The notes beneath the pieces were generated by a model. That model was given only the letters and a program-made list of their open reading frames with translations, was not told the origin of the DNA and made no database searches. A stretch of DNA of 64,000 nucleotides from Astrothelium macrocarpum. Its lineage: Eukaryota > Ascomycota > Dothideomycetes > Trypetheliales > Trypetheliaceae. Positions 23,663-33,802 of this stretch are shown here, in pieces. Location of the stretch: NCBI GenBank assembly GCA_021030915.1, contig JAGEMR010000094.1, forward strand, positions 61,600-125,599, in the 5' to 3' direction. Made by a program: the position numbers and the translations under genes. How positions within the stretch are numbered: position 1 is the stretch's first letter; every line of letters starts with the position of its first letter.

Positions 23663-23978
23663 GAGAGAGTGGATGAGGGATGACAGTGAAACCTAGGTAG
23701 AATATCAATCGAGGATTACATTATTTCGGTGGTGATTGAATTTTTCTTTTTTGTTGAGAAAGAGTGAAGGGGACGGTAAGGGCCGGGACTGGTTTCGGCG
23801 GAAGGTGGCCAGTGCGGCCGGTAGCTTCGGGAGAAGTCGTTTCTTGTCGCTCGTCTCCTGGCAACAAATTCCTCTCCCTCCAACCTCCAACCTCAGCTTA
23901 GATTTTTTTTCCTATCCATCCAACTCAACCTTTCAATCCCGCCCATCTAATCACCTTTCTCTCTCCACTCAATTCACA
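23663..23978 (+). promoter_or_regulatory. promoter and leader of the ADP/ATP carrier gene
   Basis: 316 bp. The last 100 bp before the ATG are strongly pyrimidine-rich on the coding strand (CCTCCAACC, CTTTCTCTCTCC), as in highly expressed fungal genes. No TATA box is obvious. Confidence 0.5.
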
Positions 23979-25508
23979 ATGGCCAAAGACAAGGATGTCT
24001 CCCAGGCCGAGAAGTCCATCTTCGGCATGCCCGTAAGTTCGCCCGTCTCCTCGTGCTGGAGCTGCCAGAGCTGTGGTGTCTCAGATTGAAAAAAGCTCTT
24101 TTTTCGGTCGAGGCCATCAATTCGTATCACAACTTGTGCCTGCTATTAGTCGCAGCACTTCTGCCTCGTCTACAGCATGCAAAGACGGTTGATGCGAATT
24201 GATCCCTCTTATCGGCTGGGCACGGCTGCGGCTCTGGTGTCATTTTTCTGCAACACCATGGCCATGATAGCTGACTCCGCTTTCTCCGCAGGGCTTCGTC
24301 GTTGACTTTTTGAGTACGTTGAGACCTGGACGCGCTGCAGTCCATCCGCAGTCATGATTGCTGCACTGTCGCTGGACCGATATCGCGCCACAGCTTCTGC
24401 GAAAAAAAATGAGCAACTAACAATTTCTTTATAGTGGGTGGTGTCTCCGCTGCCGTCTCAAAAACTGCTGCCGCTCCCATTGAACGTGTCAAGCTTCTCA
24501 TTCAAAATCAAGTAAGTTGTGGTATCTTTGATGCATGCATTTCGAAACGAAATTAACACAATTGCGCGGTTAGGATGAGATGCTCAAGTCCGGTCGTCTC
24601 GACCGTAAATATGCTGGTATCGGAGACTGCTTCCGGAGAACGATCTCTGACGAAGGTTTCGCCTCCCTATGGAGAGGTAACACTGCCAACGTCATCCGTT
24701 ACTTCCCGACTCAGGCATTGAACTTTGCCTTCCGTGATACCTACAAATCCATGTTTGCCTTCAAGAAGGAACGCGATGGATACTGGTGGTGGATGGCTGG
24801 TAACCTCGCCTCTGGTGGTGTACGTTTTCCTTCCTAATCTCTATGCTTTTCCACATCATGTTAATTGGTCTATCTAGGCTGCTGGTGCCACTTCTCTTCT
24901 CTTCGTCTACTCCCTTGACTACGCCCGTACCCGTCTTGCCAACGATGCCAAAAACGCCAAGAAGGGTGGTGAACGTCAATTCAACGGTCTCGTTGATGTC
25001 TACAAGAAGACTCTTGCTTCCGATGGTATTGCCGGTCTCTACCGTGGTTTCATGCCCTCAGTGACTGGTATCATTGTCTACCGTGGTCTCTACTTTGGTA
25101 TGTACGACTCGATCAAACCTGTCGTCCTCGTCGGTGCTCTTGAGGGTAACTTCTTGGCCTCATTCTTGCTCGGCTGGACTGTCACTACTGGTGCTGGTAT
25201 TGCTTCTTATCCTCTTGACACCATCCGTCGTCGTATGATGATGACATCTGGTGAGGTACGTAAAAATTCCAATTCCAATTCCAACTCGAACGCGAATTTA
25301 TGTGCTAAAAAAACAAATCTAGGCCGTCAAATACAAGTCCTCCTTCGATGCTGCTTCCCAGATTGTTGCCAAGGAAGGTATTCGCTCTCTGTTCAAGGGT
25401 GCTGGTGCCAACATTCTCCGTGGTGTTGCTGGTGCTGGTGTGCTCTCCATCTACGATCAAGTCCAACTTCTCATGTTCGGCAAGAAGTTCAAGGGTGGTT
25501 CCGGTTAA
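23979..25508 (+). CDS. mitochondrial ADP/ATP carrier (adenine nucleotide translocase)
   Basis: Six exons encode 320 residues: 23979-24032, 24292-24313 (22 nt), 24435-24511, 24574-24819, 24878-25255 and 25323-25508. Phases and GT..AG boundaries agree throughout. The protein has three mitochondrial-carrier repeats with PIERVKLLIQNQ, YSLDYARTRLAND and YPLDTIRRRMMM; the RRRMMM motif (about residue 250) is diagnostic for ADP/ATP carriers. It exchanges matrix ATP for cytosolic ADP across the inner membrane. Codons are strongly biased to C- and T-ending forms (GGT, GCT, GTC, TTC), unlike neighbouring genes, which indicates high expression. The 22-nt micro-exon encodes GFVVDFL. Most fungi keep one principal AAC gene, so this is probably it. 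Confidence 0.97.
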
Positions 25509-26262
25509 GCGGACGTCCATCATCAACGTTGAGAAAGCGACTTTATAGATGGGGGGGGGGGTGGCGATGTAATGGGGTTGGGTGGTGGTTGTTGCGAAAA
25601 AGTGGGTGGTGGAGGGAGAGAGCGATTTGAAGCCATATTGGCGGAAATTTGTTCTGGTCTGGAGCAACAACTACAGGTGGTGGACAAAGGACACGAAGAT
25701 GAACCTCTGCTGTACTCTATTACCTGGTCAAAGTTTTTCCCCAAGTCTGTACTACTTTTTACCCGCATCTCCCCCTCATCTCCACTTTTGAGTCTACTTT
25801 TCCTTTGAGCTTTGCACACACTGAGCCTGTTTCCAATTTGATTGTCTGCCAGTAATCGCCCTTCTTTGTCGATAGATGGACCATCGGCAGGGTGATCCAT
25901 GGTCAAAATAGCTGCATAGATGTTTCTTTTAGAATTGCTTTGCCACTTATCTCTCTTCACAAAGTTCTGGATCGGCGATGTCCAGACACAGCTATATGCC
26001 CGCATGCTGTTATCTGTGCATGATCTCCTAGACTGATTTAGGATTTCACTCCGATTTCTCCAGACATTATGTAACAGAAAAGAGGTGTTGGTCAGCGTTG
26101 GTGTTAGTCACGTGAGTATGACGTCGCTGGATCGCATTCCTCAGTCAGGTACCACCTGTAGGTATCTTCACCTTCATCCCCTCTGTAAACAATCTAAACA
26201 ATTCAAACAAACCAACAAGATTCCTGAAAATCTAATCTTCAACTCTCTCAGAAAAAATTACC
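25509..26262. other. intergenic region with E-box/CRE pair
   Basis: 754 bp. An 11-G run lies at 25551-25561 just after the carrier stop codon. CACGTG (26109-26114) and TGACGTC (26119-26125) sit 5 bp apart about 140 bp upstream of the next ATG: candidate bHLH and bZIP sites. The rest shows nothing. Confidence 0.5.
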
Positions 26263-27078
26263 ATGCCTCCTGTTCCTGTCTATTCTGATCGGCCCATCAA
26301 TCCTGCCAAAGCCGAAGAAGCAGAACCTCAAACTGCCCCTCCTACAAACACTGCAAATCAACCTTCAAATAACATCCCTTCGAACACCACAGCCGATTCC
26401 CCCAGCCAGCGTTACGCACCAGCAGCCCCAGGTGCAGCACCAGCACCAGCACCAACCGGAGCCATCACCTCGAACGTCCCACCTGTCCGTACCGCCGCCC
26501 AACCCTTAGAACCTACACGTACGACAGCAGCCACATCCGACGGCCCTCCCCCTCCGCAACCCGGCGCCGTCCCCGTTCCTCACGCCACAGCACTCTCATC
26601 ATCATCAGACGCCAGCAACCCAGCACCTCCCCTCCCCGGCTCCGCACCACAAACCGCATCAACCTCCTCCTCCAACCCTACAGCACCCACCCCCTCCTAC
26701 ACACAAGCTCCACCACAATACTACATCCCACCGCCGTCCCAAAACGCCGCGCCCACGCACTCCACCGCGCCCGCAACAACCATCTCCTTCGGCGCAGCGC
26801 CGCCCGCGGTGCTCTCCGCCCAAGCCCACGGCGAGCCGGGCATCAGTCCCGCGCATCCGCCGGGGTACGTGCAGAATGCGAATGCGGATGTGATGACGGC
26901 GACGCAGCGGGAGGCGAATGGTGAGGTGGGTGGGACGGGTGTGGGGGCGATTGGAGGTGCGGGTGGAGATGAGGCGGAGGGTGGGGTGTGGGAGACCGCG
27001 AGGAAGTGGGTGGAGGGTGCGGGGAAGGGGTTGAGGGATTTGGAGGAGGAGGCTTGGAGGAGGGTTAATGGGAAGTGA
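26263..27078 (+). CDS. Pro/Ala-rich disordered protein with conserved-looking ends, function unknown
   Basis: Single exon, 271 residues. It begins MPPVPVYSDRPINPAKAEEAEPQTA, which resembles the start of a widespread uncharacterised Pezizomycotina family. The middle (about 30-210) is Pro, Ala, Ser and Thr low complexity with PPPPQPGAVPVP. Near the end, GYVQNANADVMTATQREAN leads to a short amphipathic helix, WETARKWVEGAGKGLRDLEEEAWRRVNGK. No enzymatic motif, signal peptide or membrane span is present. The ends look like short interaction motifs joined by a flexible linker; that is inference. The base composition flips from C-rich to G-rich in the last third, which accounts for the late run of Gly, Glu and Val. 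Confidence 0.7.
   Translation: MPPVPVYSDRPINPAKAEEAEPQTAPPTNTANQPSNNIPSNTTADSPSQRYAPAAPGAAPAPAPTGAITSNVPPVRTAAQPLEPTRTTAATSDGPPPPQPGAVPVPHATALSSSSDASNPAPPLPGSAPQTASTSSSNPTAPTPSYTQAPPQYYIPPPSQNAAPTHSTAPATTISFGAAPPAVLSAQAHGEPGISPAHPPGYVQNANADVMTATQREANGEVGGTGVGAIGGAGGDEAEGGVWETARKWVEGAGKGLRDLEEEAWRRVNGK
26300..27078. other. GC-rich island with C-to-G skew flip, no. 4
   Basis: Covers nearly the whole Pro/Ala-rich gene. Hand counts on the + strand: 26701-26760 has 30 C and 7 G; 27001-27060 has 36 G and 2 C. The flip is near 26.83 kb. Confidence 0.8.
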
Positions 27079-27523
27079 TGGTACGGGTCTTGACGGAGGA
27101 GGTTGCTTGGGAGTATGGTTCTACGGGGTTTTGTACTGGAGTTTAGGGCGCTGGAGGATGGTGGTTGTGGAGTTGCTTTGTATGGGAGGCTGGCTGGAGG
27201 CTTGAGTGGAATGGAAGATAGACACTATGTAGATGATACCCAATATTTACATGACTCGTCAATTTGGAAAACGCTTTGAAAGGTGAAGTGATTACAAAAT
27301 GGCCCGTCCTGCTGCAAGAGAAAAGTGAAGGCATGCAGGAAATCAGAACATTCCTTCATGTTTCGTGCTCGACGTCAAGAGTGAGAAGTATGATAAAGTA
27401 CACCAGCCAAACAAGAACATATGCAACTTAGATGTAAGAAAGAAATATGCAGAAGACAAAGTCTGAACAACATCAGAAATATTATGCAAATGCCAAAAAC
27501 GTTTCACCAAACTATCCCTCACC
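27079..27523. other. convergent 3' regions, no gene seen
   Basis: 445 bp between convergent stop codons. Ordinary composition in the middle, so islands 4 and 5 are separate, not one block. Confidence 0.55.
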
Positions 27524-28400
27524 CTACTCCAAACCCTCCACCCTCTCCTCCGGCGCCACCTCTCCCACCCCCTCCCCATTCCCATCACCACCACTCCCCA
27601 ACCCAAAATCCACCACCCCAAACGCGGGCCCGCCCATCGTGGCCGTCAACCCATGCGGACTCGCCCCCCCACTAAACGGCGGCACAACCGCCACCACCCT
27701 CTCCCCCACCCTCACCCCCCCAACAACAGGAATCTCCGCACTGCTCCCGGGTAGTTCGCGCCTCGGCAGCTCCTTGGCAACCACCTGCGCCAGCCGCGCC
27801 GACGCCTCCTCCGCCGTGACCAAGCTGCGCCTCCGCAGATCCTCCAGCTGCGCCACAGGGTCCCAGTCGGCCTGGTGGGGCACGCCATCTGCGCCGGGCA
27901 GTGGACCCCCACTGCCGCTGACGCCGCCGCCGCTGTTGCTGCTGTTGCGGTCCTCGCCGCCCCAGAACGTCGGGCGGCGGATGGGCGCGGGTGTGACGGG
28001 CAGCGAGGGCCGCTCGATGGCCGAGGGGAAGTCGGTGAGGATGAGCGATTCACGCCGCGTGCGGGAGGAGGAGGCAGAGTGGGGCGTTGGCGAGAGGATT
28101 GGTGGGGGCGCCGCCGTGGTGAGGAGGATGTCCGAGGTGCCTGCGGTGAGGGAGGGTGGGCGTGTGCCGGAGCGGCGGAAGATGGCGTTTTCGAAGGCGC
28201 GTGTGTAGGTGTCGATGCCCGGGTGGTTGTCCCAGGCGTTGACGTTGCGGGAGGAGAAGGAGGAGAAGGGTTCGTGGGTTATGGGTGGGGGTTCTGGGGT
28301 TTCGGTGACAGGAGGGGGAGATGGTTGTGCAGGCCCGTTTGTAGGTGAAGGTAAGGAGTCGTCGGCTTGGGAAGGTATGTCAATCTCGGTAGTGGTGGAT
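27510..28400. other. GC-rich island with C-to-G skew flip, no. 5
   Basis: Over the 3' part of glycogenin, which is on the - strand; the + strand still reads C-rich then G-rich. Hand counts: 27541-27600 has 39 C and 3 G; 28261-28320 has 33 G and 4 C. The flip is near 27.88 kb. Confidence 0.8.
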
Positions 28401-29973
28401 GGCGGTGGTGTGGGTTCTGGCTCTGGTATCCAATCTTCCGAAAAGACTCGGGTAGGTTTGATGTTTTCCGTTCTCTCTTCCCATGGAAAGATTGCTCTTG
28501 GTTTTGCGGCAGGTGATGGTGGTTGCTTGGGAACTTCGTACCACATATCCTTGGGAGGTTCAGGATATGACTGAGGAGCTTGGAAGAGCTCCTTGCTTTC
28601 GTTGAACTCGTACGTTTGTGCGGGAAAATGGGCAGCTTCCGGCTTTGACTCTACAGGTGGAGGCATACTACACAGCTATCAGTGATATAGAGCAAAGAAA
28701 TTGTGATTTCCATTACCGGGTAGCGTCCCATTCGGCCTGAGGAGCAGTGAATCGTCTCTGTTCGACTGTTGGCAGAGGTGCTTCTGTTCCTTGGACGATA
28801 TGTTCAACTCGATCCCCTGGATCAGAAAAAGGTTGCTCGGTGGTCGTGAGAGGTGCTTCTGGTTCGCGTTGTTCCGTAGACGAGGGATAGAATGCTCCCA
28901 GAGCAGAATATCCGAAATCGGAGCTGGTTGTTTCGCCATCTACATGCTGTTGCACTATTCTGGAAGGAGACTCGGGTTGCTGGTCGATGTATTGTATAGC
29001 CTTTTGTATCAGTTAGCAAGTGTCTTGGGATTAAACGACAGAGAACACACCGGAGCTTTGTAATGCCTATCGTATACAGCCCACCATCTTGCTAACAATT
29101 CGTTGTACGTGCCGGGCCCACCTTTTGAAGTGTGACGACCTTGAAACCAAGGCTTGCTCTTCCCTATAAAATGTACGATACTGATGTTGGACTTGTAATA
29201 TCTATATGCTGGTTCCCACTGATACTGAGCATTTGGAGTACAATTGTAGTTGAAGCTCAGGCGATGCCAGTTTCTATGTTGGTAATATTGATTCAACAGT
29301 CCCTGATCAGCTCCATCAAAACTATCTCCTGTTGATGCCATTGTCTGCAGAGCCCAATATTCGCCCATGTTAGGCTTGAGCACCATTACGCCAGTATTAA
29401 AAGCATCGGGCCAGCCCACGTCTGGAGCGGCTGCAAAGGAGCTATCGAGATCGAAGAGTTCATCGGGCGCGCGTAGAACAACGGTATCTGCGTCAAGATA
29501 CACCAACTTTCGAAACCTTCGTTGTCGCCACAGTGCAATTTTGGTAAAGGCGAACGAGAGGTCGCCTCTGCCCATAAGGTATAGGTTGGCGGGAGTAGGA
29601 TTTGCGATCTTGTCGACGGGGATGACATGGTCATAGAGAGTCTGTAGTAGATCATTTGGTTAGAAGCTAAGACAGAGGGTATAGACGTAGCTCGGCAAAC
29701 CTTCAATTCCGTCAAGGTATCTGTAGAAAGACTGTCAAGTGTCACTAATACGGCGAGCTGTTTCTTGGTGCCAGCATCTCGAAGGGAGTGGGCTAAAACG
29801 GCGGCTCCTGAATATAAAACATAAGCAACTGATCATTTTCATAGGATTTCTATTTGTCACCTGGAAGGTAGTCATCACTCATCAAAAGCTGGGCCATGAT
29901 TAGTGGTAGTAAATGAGGGGTGAAGACTGCCAAAACCCACAGTGCAATAGGCATCATCTGTGACATTTGCCAT
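27524..29973 (-). CDS. glycogenin (self-glucosylating glycogen primer, GT8)
   Basis: Six exons give 728 residues: 29973-29941, 29888-29861, 29807-29701, 29641-29051, 29000-28717 and 28667-27524, with introns of 49-59 nt. The start MANVTDDAYCTLLMSDDYLPG leads into the GT8 domain (about 1-255) with the metal-binding DxD in KLVYLDADTVV, FNTGVMVLKP, DGADQGLLNQYY and HFIGKSKPW. The C-terminal 470 residues are largely disordered and Pro-rich, but keep the fungal glycogenin block NVNAWDNHPGIDTYTRAF and RRESLILTDFPSAIERPSLPVTPAP. The enzyme glucosylates itself on Tyr and primes glycogen synthesis. Two micro-exons (33 and 28 nt) carry the N-terminus and are missed by ORF finding. The long tail with a skew flip ends the gene. 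Confidence 0.93.
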
Positions 29974-31315
29974 GGTCTACTTGAGAATTTTGGGGAGGTG
30001 TTTCCTCAATTGATTCTATCGTAGCATTGTAAAGGGGAAGGGTCTACAAAACTAAGCAGTACCTTGAGACCTTGAGGAGTGGGGATTATGGAAGCAGGGT
30101 AGACAAGCAAGCAACGCAAAATTATGGGGCCAAGCGGAAAAATGCAATCATTTCGAAGCCAATGCAGGATAGTCAGTAGGCTTGCAGGACAATTCGGCCT
30201 AGCTTCGAAGGAGCTGTCAGCTGGTCGAAGGGTTCAATGGCGAGGACGAGAAGTCAAGCTATCCAGTGGGGAGGATCAGTTAGAGCTTGCTTCCCTAGAG
30301 CTGCTCCCCGCATCGTGGCGTCAGAGCGTTGCCCCGATCAACGGAGCAGTCCGGAAGTTATCTGAGCTCCCCCTGCAGAAAACCCTGCTGCAATCAGTCG
30401 AAATTAATATTTTTGTAAGATGAAAACTACTTTGTCCCTGCAGTATATCCTTTGAAGACCTTAGGGATAAGAGAGAATTCGAGGATAAGCTCCTTGGTGC
30501 CTGTTTATATGTGTGTACTGTAGAGGTAAGTATCTTTTTGACGTCAATTGAGTTACGTGAGGCACGCTGATATCATATCATACGTCAAAGCCCGGGCTTA
30601 CTGTTCCTGCTCGCTTCACCGTTTGGAGCCTCATGTCAATTTTGGCTCAGTCGACATGGTTGGTATGCATTTAGTCAGCGACAGTCACACCGAGGGCATC
30701 TCAAGCGTGTTTCCCCTGTCATGTTCAATTGATCCAAGTATCACGGCGCGTATTTGTGCTGTGATTTCACATCAATTGCTGTTCCATTTAGCGGCAATTC
30801 TGTCTTTCATTGATTGTTTAGGAGGGTCAGGAGAGAGATACGCGAGACAAAAACCAATTTTTTTAGTTTCCCAGATCACCCAAGTATACCATCTATGCCT
30901 TAGTGATGGTGCCAGATTGCAGAGTGGTCCATTCAGAACGGCGCAGCCAGCCAAGATGAGGCTAGTGGTAAAGCAACACTGCAATGCTAAGAAACCGATT
31001 GGATGAAAGTGTCAAGACCTCCTATCGCCACCAATGCGCCACCACTAGCCACACCATCACCCTATCTTGAAAGTCTCATGCCACCAATCTGAACTTTGTC
31101 GTCTGCCACTCTTACCTATCGCAACCAGTCTGCAGACTTTTCGTTCGTTACTTGGGACCCTCTCCAGCCGCAGTCTCTGCTTGGGCTGTGCAGACACAAC
31201 CTACTCCTCCCTGTCCTGACCTTCGTCCTCTTCGTCTTTCTCCCTAGTCAATCGGTGCGGCGAAAAGTCGCTTGAGCGACTATGCTTCACGACTTCAAAC
31301 ATCTTCACGTCATGT
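29974..31315. promoter_or_regulatory. divergent intergenic region, glycogenin / GT90
   Basis: 1.34 kb with no supported gene. It contains a full cAMP-response-type palindrome TGACGTCA (30539-30546), 566 bp from the glycogenin ATG and 770 bp from the GT90 ATG. The last 250 bp before the GT90 start are C/T-rich. Confidence 0.5.
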
Positions 31316-33222
31316 ATGGTGGTCAATGATTCTATTGAATCATTGGCGCACATGTCTGATAGCATGTTGGGACGGTTCAAACGGCCGACCTTTCTCCTAA
31401 TACTTCTCTTGCTTGCCACGGCCTCTCTCCTATACCTTCGGCAACCGTACACGTCAGCGCCACATCCCCCTCCTTTACCACCAGAACTCGGTCCTGCAAT
31501 AGTACAATCTACCCCTTCTTTGGATCCACTTCAGGCCATAGACTCGAAATCACACCCGGTAGATCAGCTGGTTCGCAATGGCGAAGCTCAATTCGAGCAG
31601 TTGTTGGCTGGGCAATCGAAAACTTTGTCTGACGCTGTAAAGGAGTATCGTCGCCGATACAAAATCCCTCCTCCACCCGATTTCGACAAATGGTTCGACT
31701 TTGCTCAGAGAAAAGGTGTTGTTCTCATCGATGAGTTTGACACCATCTATCACAATCTTTTACCCTTCTGGGCCTTGCCTCCACACATTCTACGGTCGAG
31801 AGTAAGGGAAGCGATTGGATTTGGTGCAAATTTTCTGACCGGATTGCAATTGAGGAATGGCCAGGTAGCTAATATTGCTGGGGGGCCGGACTGGTTAAGA
31901 GAAGCACTTGTAGGCATGACCAAGGATTTTGTCTCGCACCTACCTGACATGGATCTACCATTCAATATGCATGATGAGCCAAGGGTTGTTGTGCCTTCAG
32001 AGGAATTGGTCAGATTAGTGACACAAGCCAAAGGCGTGGACATGCCTACCGCCTACGAGAATCAGAAACCTAAAAACGCTTTCTCCCCTAGACCAAAAGA
32101 CGTCAATGAAGGTCTACGGATAGACGAGATAAAAACCACCAAGTTCAATGTATACGCACATCAACCAACTTGGACACCTTCAAAACTTTCATGTCCTCTT
32201 GATAGTCCTGCCCGGAAGGAAATTGATGAATTCCAAAAAGACAATATAACTGCTTATGCTTTGGGGGACCTTGGATTCATATACAATCAAACTGCATTTT
32301 CAGACATTTGCCTGACACCTTCCCTTCGAGAGACATATGGCTTCTTTGATCGACCTAATGCTTTCAATATCGTTCACGATCTCTATCCCGTCTTTTCCCA
32401 AAGCAAGGTCAGCAGCTTTCAGGACATTCTTTACCCAAGCCCCTGGTATTGGTACGGCAAAGTCAGCTACAATGAGCAAAAAGATATGGAATGGCAACTT
32501 AAAGAGGATCGGCTGTGGTGGCGAGGCTCGACCACTGGTGGCTTTAGCAGGAGTGGTGGGTGGAGGCGACAGCATCGGCAACAATTTGTGTCTCGTATTA
32601 ACGCAGGCAATCAAGCCAAGATCCTGGTCAACAAAGGTGCGGAAAAGGAACCAGACTGGCAAGTACGCGAGGTCTCTCGCAGCGACTACAAGGAAGCCAT
32701 CGACATCAACTTTTCTCATATTGGACAGTGTGATCCTGAGGACTGCGATGCCCAACGAGCATTCTTTGACCCCGCACCCGAAGTCGACCAGCAAGAAGCT
32801 TGGAGATTCAAGTATCTTCTTGATATGGACGGCAATGCATTCAGTGGCCGCTTTTACGCTTTCCTCCGCAGTCACAGCCTGGTCTACAAGATGTCCATCT
32901 TTCAGGAGTGGCACACTGATTGGCTAAAACCCTGGGTCCATTACATTCCTCTGTCATTAAAAGGCGGCGAATGGTTAGAGATTGTGCGATATTTCTCTGG
33001 TGAGCCTGAGGGTAAGCTTCAGGCACCAAGGATGGCAGAGCAAGGGCGGAATTGGGCACAGAAAGCCTTGCGAAATGAAGATTTCGAGGTCTATTTCTTC
33101 CGACTCTTACTAGAGTAGGTCTCCCTTTTATCTTGCCAGATTCTTATTCTCTTTGCTAACATTGTCAAAGGTATGGGAGACTGGTAGATGACAACAGAGC
33201 CACCATAGGCTACCCTGGGTAG
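31316..33222 (+). CDS. GT90 (CAP10-like) type II membrane glycosyltransferase
   Basis: Two exons (31316-33114 and a 52-nt last exon 33171-33222; 56-nt intron) give 616 residues. A short basic cytosolic tail precedes one membrane span (FLLILLLLATASLLYL, about 22-38), then a stem and the lumenal GT90 domain with WWRGSTTGGFSRSGGWRRQHRQ (about 400), FSHIGQCDPEDC, YLLDMDGNAFSGRFYAFLRSHSLVYK and WVHYIPLSLKG. Known relatives are cryptococcal Cap10 and beta-1,2-xylosyltransferase, so a Golgi xylosyl or similar transfer to surface glycans is likely, with substrate unknown. Without the last exon the frame stops early; the splice adds YGRLVDDNRATIGYPG, which fits the family C-terminus. Met codons at 31349 and 31364 are alternative starts. 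Confidence 0.88.
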
Positions 33223-33802
33223 TAGAAACCATGGAGGCGCTCTAATTTCGTTCTGAGTCGAGCATGATACAAAACAATTGATGCTAGCGAGCATTGGCAG
33301 GCGTTCTGGTTGAACTATCCTTTGTAATGGGATATTAGCTTCTAATGCTTGTGAATCTTCATGTGCACAATTCTATGATTAACCAGTACATAATCTCGAT
33401 AATACATGAGAAATATTTTTAGTAATAGAATGAGCTAATCTATAATATCAATCAACACATCCCAGTTCAAGACTTGTGCAGCAAGTTTCTCTGACTGCCA
33501 TTGCGGCCTTGCCATACCTTTGTAGCGACTTGCAGTTACGAACCCAGGATTAATAGCCATCGTTATTTCTTAGTCCGCTCCAACAACCGACACCAAATCA
33601 TTGCTCAGGCTTCTAGCTTTAAGACGTCTCACTCGTGCTACACATCTTAATCCTCAGATTCTTGAACCAAACGTCGGAATGATGATTTATTAGTAGTAAT
33701 GAAAGGTGCCTCATGAGCTTTCAAAGCTTTCTCGGATGAATGGACATTGCAGTATCAACCGGACGTATTGACAGATCATGAGCCCATAATTGATGTATTA
33801 CA
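33223..33802. other. intergenic, no gene seen
   Basis: 580 bp, AT-rich; 3' UTR of GT90 and promoter of the hydrolase. Confidence 0.5.

Noticed and set aside
27447..28208. 253-aa + frame opposite glycogenin
   Set aside because: Antisense of island 5. The glycogenin tail on the - strand has conserved blocks.
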